Positions 42,358 to 47,904 of a stretch of 47,904 nt of DNA are shown here, piece by piece. The notes beneath the pieces were generated by a model. That model was not told the origin of the DNA and searched no databases. It saw only the letters and a program-made list of their open reading frames with translations. Position 1 is the stretch's first letter; each line of letters opens with the position of its first letter. The position numbers and the translations under genes were made by a program. Origin of the DNA: Betaproteobacteria bacterium (GTDB lineage Bacteria; Pseudomonadota; Gammaproteobacteria; Burkholderiales; Casimicrobiaceae); contig JADKEV010000067.1 in NCBI GenBank assembly GCA_016717855.1, forward strand, positions 1-47,904, in the 5' to 3' direction.

Positions 42358-42894
42358 TGCAGACCATCGGTTCGAGCCGTGCCACTTTCTTCGCAGGTCG
42401 CGCCTCTTCGGCGGCGTCGACCACCGCGCTCACGTTCTGGTAGGCGCCCAGCGCCTCCGCGGCGACGCCGCGCAACGACGGGCTGCGGATCAGGATTCCC
42501 CTCTCGGCCAGTTCGCGGACCACGTCTCTGCCCTGCCACTTGCGGGTGGCCTCATGGCGGCTCATGGCGCGGCCAGCGCCGTGGCATGCCGAACTGAACG
42601 CCCGTTCCATGCCGGTAGCGGTGCCGGCAAGAACATAAGAGCACGTTCCCATGCTGCCGCCGATCAGCACCGGCCGGCCGCACGCAGGCTGTCCGGCAAG
42701 TCCGGATGACCTGGCCCGAAAGCTCGGGTTGCTCCCTTGCGGTGGACAAACAACGCCCTGCGGCGTCCGTCCACGTCGTGGGTTTCGACCTTGCAGGTGT
42801 GGTGCGACAAGTCGTAGAGCAGCGGCATGTCCGCCTGCGGCAACACCTCGCGAAAAGCCTCCCGCGTCAGGTGCGTCAGAATCTGCCGGTTCGC
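42347..42894 (-). CDS. rtcB: RNA ligase RtcB, C-terminal portion only, frameshifted
   Basis: RtcB joins 2',3'-cyclic phosphate and 5'-OH RNA ends using GTP. Present segments: NRQILTHLTREAFREVLPQA, MPLLYDLSHHTCKVE, VHRKGATRAFGPGHPDLPDS, PVLIGGSMGTCSYVLAGTAT, CHGAGRAMSR (the guanylylated His region) and the terminal VARLEPMVCIKG. One indel near 42680 splits the frame. The N-terminal two thirds, with the metal-binding Cys and His residues, are missing: the sequence runs in frame straight from the archease gene into RtcB. Gene order archease then rtcB is normal, so about 1 kb has been lost. Confidence 0.85.
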
Positions 42895-43128
42895 CAGCGC
42901 GTCCAGCCATTCAACCAGCAACATCTCGCGATCCGGCGCCTCGCACTCGAAGCTTCGCGCTTTCAGCGGCTTGACGTCGACCGGATCGCAGACCACCGCG
43001 GTCAACGCGATGGCGGCCTGCGCGAACGCAGTCGCAAGATCGGGCCCGAATCCGCGCACGCCGATGTCGGCTTCATGCGCAAAATGTTCCCAGCGTGCCG
43101 CGTTCGTCGTCGGGTCCGGATCGGTCAT
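42895..43128 (-). CDS. Archease, N-terminal portion only, fused in frame to RtcB remnant
   Basis: Archease is the cofactor that activates RtcB guanylylation. The segment MTDPDPTTNAARWEHFAHEA then DIGVRGFGPDLATAFAQAAI, ALTAVVCDPVDVKP and CEAPDREMLLVEWLDAL matches the first 80 or so residues of archease, including the HEADIG metal-binding motif. At WLDAL the reading frame passes directly into RtcB. The missing C-terminal part would be about 60 residues. The ATG at 43128 is the natural family start. Confidence 0.82.
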
Positions 43129-43278
43129 CGGCGTTATCGGTGCAAAACCATCCCCTTCCGGCGGCGCAGCGATTGATCTGGCGCAACAAACGCGCGAGCA
43201 ATCCGGCCTATGGATACAATCAGGCTGCCGCCCATGAGGGCGGAAAGTCAACCGGCAGTGCGGAACCGTTTTGCCGGC

Positions 43279-43353
43279 AACCGTATTTCCAAAGACCGTA
43301 TTCCCGAGGACCGTATTCCCGAGGACCGTATTCCGGCCGTATTCCCGACGAAG
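43279..43353. repeat. Five 15-bp tandem repeats upstream of pncA
   Basis: Units 43279-43293 (AACCGTATTTCCAAA), 43294-43308 and 43309-43323 (both GACCGTATTCCCGAG), 43324-43338 (GACCGTATTCCGGCC) and a partial fifth (GTATTCCCGACG). They lie in the divergent archease-pncA interval just before the pncA ribosome binding site. Confidence 0.85.
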
Positions 43354-43373
43354 CCGGCCGGAGGTTGCAAGCG

Positions 43374-43985
43374 ATGCCTGCTGTTTCAGGGGGTGTAGGT
43401 GAGGATAAGATCGCGCCGGCGGAAGGTGACGCGCTGCTGCTTGTCGACATGCAAAAAGATTTCTTGCCCGGCGGCGCGCTTGCCGTGGCCGGCGGCGACG
43501 AGATCATTCCAGTCCTCAACTGCTACCTGGCGCGCTTCACCGCGCTGGGCCTGCCGATGATCGCCACGCGCGACTGGCACCCTGCCGATCACTGTTCCTT
43601 TACCGCCCAGGGCGGCCCCTGGCCGGTTCACTGCGTCGCCGGCTCGCCCGGCGCCGGGTTTGCAGAAGGGCTGCGGTTGCCCGCCAGCGCCCGGATCGTT
43701 TCGAAGGCGACCGGATCCGGGCAGGAGGCGTATTCCGGGTTTCCGGGACCGACCTCGACCGTTACCTGCGCGACCAGGGCGTCAAGCGCCTGTTCGTCGG
43801 CGGGCTGGCCACCGATTACTGCGTGCTTATACCGTTAGGACGCCCTGTCGCTCGGCTACCGGGTGATCCTGCTGCGCGACGCGATGCGCGCAGTCGATCT
43901 GCGACCGGGCGACGGCACCCGGGCCGAGGCGGGAATGCGCAGCGCAGGAGCCCTCGCCGCCGACCTGCGGGCGGTCGGTGCATGA
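43374..43985 (+). CDS. pncA: Nicotinamidase
   Basis: A nicotinamide-hydrolysing enzyme of about 203 residues that forms nicotinate and ammonia. Features: ALLLVDMQKDFLPGGALAVA (catalytic Asp), ATRDWHPADHCSF (metal-binding Asp and His residues), GPWPVHCVAGSPGAGF, IVSKATGSGQEAYSGF, VGGLATDYCVL (catalytic Cys) and RVILLRDAMRAVDLRPGDGT. Indels lie near 43740 and 43835 (a lost G in TVRDALSLGY). GGAGG is 9 bases before the ATG. Its stop overlaps the start of the nicotinate phosphoribosyltransferase gene (ATGA), forming a two-step nicotinamide salvage operon. Confidence 0.9.
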
Positions 43986-45374
43986 CAACGGCACGGTGGT
44001 CCGGAAAGGACGAAGCTCGGGTTCGTTCCGACCCGGGTTCGAGCGCACTGCTCACCGATCTTTACCAGCTCACCATGCTGCTCGCGTACCGCGAGCAGCA
44101 CATGACCGATACCGCAGTCTTCGAATTCTTCGTGCGCAAGCTGCCCGGAAGCCGCAACTTCCTGATCGTGGCCGGTCTCGAGCAGGTGCTCGATTTCCTC
44201 GAGAACCTGCACTTCACCGAAGAGGACCTCGCCTGGCTCGAGCACAACCGCGGCTTTCCACCCGCGTTCCTGGACACGCTTCGCGTCCTGCGCTTCAGCG
44301 GCGAGGTGCACGCGGTTGCGGAGGGCACGATCGTCTTTCCCCATGAACCGATCCTTGCGTGTGATCGCGCCGCTTCCCGAGGCGCAACTGGTGGAAACAC
44401 GCGTCATCAACATCCTGCAGTTGCAGACCATCGTCGCCAGCAAGGCCGCGCGCACCGTGCTCGCGGCGCCCGACAAGCTGCTGGTCGATTTCGGCCTGCG
44501 CCGCGCCCACGGCGCGAGGCGACTGTTCGCCGCCCGCGCCGCGTATCTGGCCGGCTTCGGCGGCACCGGTCCTCGCCGGACAACGCTACGGCATCCCGCC
44601 TCTACGGCACCATGGCGCACTCGTTCATCCAGGCGCATGCGGACGAGGCGCTCGCCTTCGAGCACTTCGCGCGGGCGCAGCCGCAGAACATCGTTCTGCT
44701 GATCGACACCTACGACACCGAAGCCGGCGCCGGCAAGGTGGTCGCGCTGGCGCGCAAACTGCGGCAGGAGGGCATCGCAGTGCGGGCGGTGCGGCTGGAC
44801 AGCGGCGATCTCGGCGAGCACGCGCGCAAGGTGCGGCGCATCCTTGACGACGGCGGCTGTCCCGACGTCCGGATCTTTGCCAGCGGCGGACTGGACGAAC
44901 GCCTGATCCGGGATTTGCTCGCGGGCGGCGCGCCGATCGATGGTTTCGGCGTCGGCACCAGCCTGGTGACGTCCGGAAGATGCGCCGGCGCTCGACTGCG
45001 CCTACAAGCTGCAGGAGTACGCCGGCGTGCCCCGGCGCAAGCGCTCCGAAGGCAAGGCCACCTGGCCGGGACGCAAGCAGGTCTATCGGCGCTACGACGA
45101 CGGCGGCCGGATGGCGGCGGATGTGATCACGGTCGAAGGCGACGTCCTTCCGGGAGAGCCGCTGCTGGAGCCGGTGATGATCGGCGGCCGCCGCCTCGCA
45201 GCCCCGCCCGTCCTCGACCGGATCCGTAACCGCGCACTGGAGCAGATGGCCCGCCTGCCGGATGCGCTGCGCGCACTGGAACCGGCGGAACCGTTCCCGG
45301 TCACGATTTCCGTCCGGCTGGAAGCGCTCGCCGCGGAAACCGACCGCATCCAGGAACAGGGCCCGTGGCGATAG
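43982..45374 (+). CDS. pncB: Nicotinate phosphoribosyltransferase, frameshifted
   Basis: Converts nicotinate to nicotinate mononucleotide. Features: SSALLTDLYQLTMLLAYREQ, FEFFVRKLPGSRNFLIVAGL, LPEAQLVETRVINILQLQTI, LLVDFGLRRAHG, YGTMAHSFIQAHADEALAFE (approximate join), VLLIDTYDTEAGAGKVVALA, VRLDSGDLGEHARKVRRIL, FASGGLDERLIRDLLAGGAP, IDGFGVGTSLVTS and a C-terminal region like GKATWPGRKQVYRRYDDGG. Frameshifts lie near 44350, 44570-44605 and 44980. The ATG overlaps the pncA stop, so both enzymes are made together for NAD salvage. Confidence 0.92.
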
Positions 45375-45405
45375 CGGCCGGTTCCCGGCTGCGGGCCCGC
45401 CGGCT

Positions 45406-45947
45406 TCAGCCGTGGTGCTTGCCGGCGCTGACCCGCTTTGCCTGCGCGCCTTCGGCGGCGATCTCCTCGATGAACTGGACTTCGGCCCCGGGCGTGAGCT
45501 GATCGAAGGTCGGGTGGACCACGTTTTCGCGACCGAAGTAGAGTTCCCGGCCGTCCGGCGTCTCGATGAATCCGTAGCCTTCCTCGAACATCAGGCGCGC
45601 GACTTTGCCGTGTTCGACCGGGCTGTGCGCTTTGACATCGCTGCGCATCTCGCGGGCCACTTCCTCGATCTGCCGCGTCGCCGAAGCGAAGGCGTCGCGC
45701 AACGCGACATACACGTCCTTTTGATGGTCGCGGTTGGCGACGATCTCCTTGCCGGGCACGCGCACGTCGTGCGAAAGCGGAACTGGCGCCCCTGTTAACC
45801 GTGTTTGCCCAGTTCCTCAACCGTCACGCAGCAACCGGTGATGCGCGGATGAAATGCTCCGAGCTTCCTGGCCTTCTCCCGGATCAACGCCTCGAGCGCG
45901 TCGGAACGGGGAATGTTATGGAACGTGATCTGAATCGGAACCTGCAT
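45406..45947 (-). CDS. HPF/RaiA-like ribosome-associated protein fused to a cold-shock domain, frameshifted
   Basis: The N-terminal half is MQVPIQITFHNIPRSDALEA, LIREKARKLGAFHPRITGCC, the ribosome-hibernation S30AE fold. The C-terminal half is VPGKEIVANRDHQKDVYVAL, RDAFASATRQIEEVAREM and a cold-shock domain (GKVARLMFEEGYGFIETPDG, RELYFGRENVV). The two parts are split by a stop and a +1 shift near 45795-45805; a small correction gives GKH.xQGRQF.F..DVRVPGKE, the usual linker. This fusion is a known Burkholderiales type of about 180 residues. It probably binds stalled ribosomes or structured RNA under stress. Convergent with pncB. Confidence 0.83.
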
Positions 45948-46099
45948 CCGTTTGCGCCTCCTGGCGAAGTTGCTGAACCGCGACGGCGCTGCTGCGCCGC
46001 GGCCGTCGAATCGTTCTAGAATGTCCCCAACTTGCCGGCACCGCCGATTGCAACCTGAAGCGCCCGTGCAGCCCGGCATCCTGAAGCGGCGGGGAACCC

Positions 46100-47381
46100 A
46101 TGGAAAAAGACGAGCTGGAGGCGCGCGCCCGGTCGCAGACCGAGGAGGTGCGGCGCCGCGCACAATCGCGCGGCAAGATCCAGATCATGCCGAAGTGCGA
46201 CCTGCGCGGGCCGGAGGATTTCGCCGTCTGGTATACGCCCTGCGTGGTGGCGGTCTGCCGTGCCATTCAGGCCGAGCAGGCCCGCGTCTATGACCTGACC
46301 AACAAGGCCAACAGCGTGGCCATCGTCACCGACGGCACATGCGTGCTCGGACTGGGCGACATCGGGCCCGAGGCCGGCCTTCCGGTGATGGAAGGCAAGG
46401 CGCTGCTGTTCAAGTACCTCGGCGACGTGGACGCGATGCCGGTCTGGCTCGCCACCCGCGATGCGGACGAACTGGTGCGGACCGTGGCCCTGCTGGAGCC
46501 GCGTTTCGGCGGCGTCAACCTGGAAGACATCGCGCAGCAGAAATGCTTTCGCATCCTTGAGGCGGTGCGTGCGACGATGAAGATCCCGGTCTGGCACTAC
46601 GACCAGCAGGGCTCGGCCACCGCGCTGCTTGCCGGTCTCGCCAATGCCCTGAAAGTGATGGGCAAGAGCCTGCCGCAGGTCCGCATTGCCATGATTGGCA
46701 TGGGCGCGGTAATCGTGTCGGTGTACCGCCTGCTGACCGCAAGCGGCGCGAATCCGGGCGCGATCGTCGCCTGCGACAGCAAGGGCGTGCTGCATCCGGG
46801 GCGCGGCGACGTCGGGCGCCGCGGCGCCCGCGGGAGGGGGGGGGGGGCCCGGCGCGGGGCCGCGGGGGGCCGGCGCCCCGCCGGGGCCCCGCGCGGCGCC
46901 GGCGGGGGGCCCGCCCCCCCGGCCCGGGCCGGGGGGCCCGCGCGGGGGGGGGGCGGAGCGGGGCGCCCGGCGCCCCGCCCGCGCCCCCGGCGCCGGCACG
47001 GCCCGAGGCCCCCGGCGCCCCGGCCGCGCGTTCCCCGAACCAACTGAACAACTCCCTGATGTTTCCGGCGCTGTTCCGCGGCACGCTCGATGTGGGGGCG
47101 AGCACCATCAGCGATGAAATGGCGCTGGCGGCGGCCGGGGAAATCGCGCGCTGCGCAGACGAGCGCGGCTTGCGCGAAGATTTCATCCTGCCGCGGATGG
47201 ACGATCCGGAACTGGTGCCGCGGGTGGCAGCCGCCACCGCCCTGAAGTCGCGGCAGCAGGGGATCGCGCGCGCGCCTTTCCGGGACCGGATTACCTGCGG
47301 CAAACCAGCGCCAGGATTGCCCGGACCCGCGACGCGGTGTCGCTATTGCAGCGCGCCGCGCTGCTCGGTTCGCCGGCGTAA
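46100..47381 (+). CDS. Malic enzyme (NAD-type), with corrupted central segment
   Basis: Oxidative decarboxylation of malate to pyruvate. From ATG (GGGGAA upstream): GKIQIMPKCDLRGPEDFAVW, YTPCVVAVCRAIQAEQARVY (catalytic Tyr), VLGLGDIGPEAGLPVMEGKA (catalytic Lys in the EGKA segment), FGGVNLEDIAQQKCFRILEA, PVWHYDQQGSATALLAGLAN (metal site) and VRIAMIGMGAVIVSVYRLL (Rossmann). After 46800 the expected NAD-domain coding is replaced by G/C-only sequence, then resumes as FPNQLNNSLMFPALFRGTLD (first residues approximate), DEMALAAAGEIARCADERGL and FILPRMDDPELVPRVAAATA. The last frame ends LRQTSARIARTRDAVSLLQR and a TAA at 47379-47381. Confidence 0.85.
46810..47030. other. Low-complexity G/C block replacing part of the malic enzyme gene
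   Basis: Positions 46836-46956 are 121 consecutive G or C bases, including runs of 12 and 10 G. Flanking sequence on both sides still encodes malic enzyme, and the block is somewhat shorter than the missing coding segment. This is almost certainly a sequencing or consensus artefact. Confidence 0.85.
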
Positions 47382-47439
47382 CACGGCGCCGCCCCGATCA
47401 GAGCCGGATCCCTTTGCCGAACCGCCCGACACTCCCGAG

Positions 47440-47904
47440 ATGACGACCAGGACACCCGACAACGGCAACGCCATACGCGAGGCGGCGCTGGCGCTGCTGG
47501 GCCTCGGCTGGTCGGTGATCCCGGTCGAAGCGCGCGGCAAACGCCCGATTGTGCCCTGGCTCGAATTCCAATCCCAGTTGCCGACGCGCGATGAAGTCGA
47601 AAACTGGTTCAAGGCGCGGCGCGCGATCAATCTCGGAATCGTCACCGGGGCGGTGTCGAACCTGGTGGTCCTCGACGTCGACCCCGGGCATGGCGGCAAC
47701 GCGGCGCTGGCCGCGCTCGAACGCGAGCACGGTCCGTTGCCGGAAACGGTCGAAGCCAGGAGCGGCGGCGGCGGGCGCCATTTCTACTTCACCCATCCCG
47801 GTACCGTAGTTCACAACCGTATCGGGCTGGCCGCCGGAATCGACCTGCGCGGCGACGGCGGCTGCATCGTTGCGCCGCCGTCCGAGCATGCGAGTGGCCA
47901 GCGC
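47440..47904 (+). CDS. Bifunctional DNA primase/polymerase (prim-pol) N-terminal domain, cut by window edge
   Basis: From ATG at 47440: AIREAALALLGLGWSVIPVE, ARGKRPIVPWLEFQSQLPTR, INLGIVTGAVSNLVVLDVDP (catalytic Asp pair), GHGGNAALAALEREHGPLPE, SGGGGRHFYFTHPGTVVHNR, IGLAAGIDLRGDGGCIVAPP, SEH. This matches the archaeo-eukaryotic-primase-like prim-pol domain used for replication by plasmids, phages and integrative elements. At least 154 residues are present; the rest, normally a helicase or DNA-binding domain, is beyond the window. It suggests that a mobile element begins here. Its codon usage is like its neighbours. Confidence 0.88.
   Translation, partial: MTTRTPDNGNAIREAALALLGLGWSVIPVEARGKRPIVPWLEFQSQLPTRDEVENWFKARRAINLGIVTGAVSNLVVLDVDPGHGGNAALAALEREHGPLPETVEARSGGGGRHFYFTHPGTVVHNRIGLAAGIDLRGDGGCIVAPPSEHASGQR

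Noticed and set aside
43210..43398. Small protein with KDRIPEDRIPEDRIP repeats
   Set aside because: It is only the translation of the 15-bp tandem repeat, overlaps the pncA start out of frame and has no ribosome binding site.
46836..46956. Natural G-quadruplex or regulatory GC island
   Set aside because: The block interrupts the conserved core of an enzyme whose flanks are intact; artefact is far more likely.
1..47904. CRISPR arrays, tRNA or rRNA genes
   Set aside because: No regularly spaced repeats with unique spacers, tRNA-like cloverleaf sequence or rRNA signature was noticed by eye; a covariance-model scan was not possible.

Overview
The window looks like one contig from a high-GC betaproteobacterium, probably order Burkholderiales and probably environmental. 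The grounds are orphan TctC/Bug binding proteins, an IPTL-CTERM surface protein, DUF5648 secreted proteins, an HPF-plus-cold-shock-domain protein and GTAGGATGGGTGGAG intergenic palindromes. It begins inside an IlvD/Edd dehydratase and ends inside a prim-pol gene. No tRNA, rRNA, CRISPR array or complete insertion sequence was seen.

Sequence quality is very uneven. Between about 8.1 and 37 kb the genes are almost all intact. In 1-8 kb and 37.5-47.9 kb nearly every gene carries several frameshifts, several appear to have lost internal segments (DapA-like, UDP-galactopyranose mutase, archease/RtcB), and the malic enzyme gene contains a 121-base run with no A or T. I read these as consensus errors at low-coverage contig ends unless reads show otherwise, and I describe genes by the protein they most likely encode.

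Layout. 1-2.1 kb (minus): DapA-like and IlvD-like genes, a sugar-acid dehydration pair. 2.3-9.0 kb (plus): two TctC-sulfatase doublets and a short-chain dehydrogenase. 9.1-11.9 kb: a secreted protein with three DUF11 repeats and an IPTL-CTERM tail. 11.9-18.9 kb (minus): a polyamine-type ABC importer followed by a creatinase-like M24 hydrolase, a DadA-like oxidoreductase and RidA, with a strong promoter, a candidate operator and a divergent LacI regulator. 20.2-24.8 kb: two paralogous bicistronic operons of tiny membrane proteins (minus) interleaved with lysR and two Gfo/Idh oxidoreductases (plus); the two operons share a conserved promoter. 24.9-32.3 kb (minus): a sugar-type ABC importer with NagB-like, ChbG-like and 2-hydroxyacid dehydrogenase genes, suggesting uptake and breakdown of an amino sugar or its oligomers. 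32.7-37.5 kb: two secreted DUF5648 proteins (BNR and RCC1 types) flanking a class V aminotransferase that appears leaderless. 37.7-40 kb: damaged glycosyltransferase, Glf and GlpD-like genes. 41-47.4 kb: phosphoribosyltransferase, hydrolase, RtcB/archease, NAD salvage (pncA-pncB), HPF-CSD and malic enzyme. 47.4 kb to the end: a prim-pol gene that may mark the edge of a mobile element.

The most promising undescribed item is the pair of small-membrane-protein operons. Each is bicistronic, and both have the same promoter geometry (TTGGAW, 18-bp spacer, TATCTT) under a 41-bp conserved upstream block.
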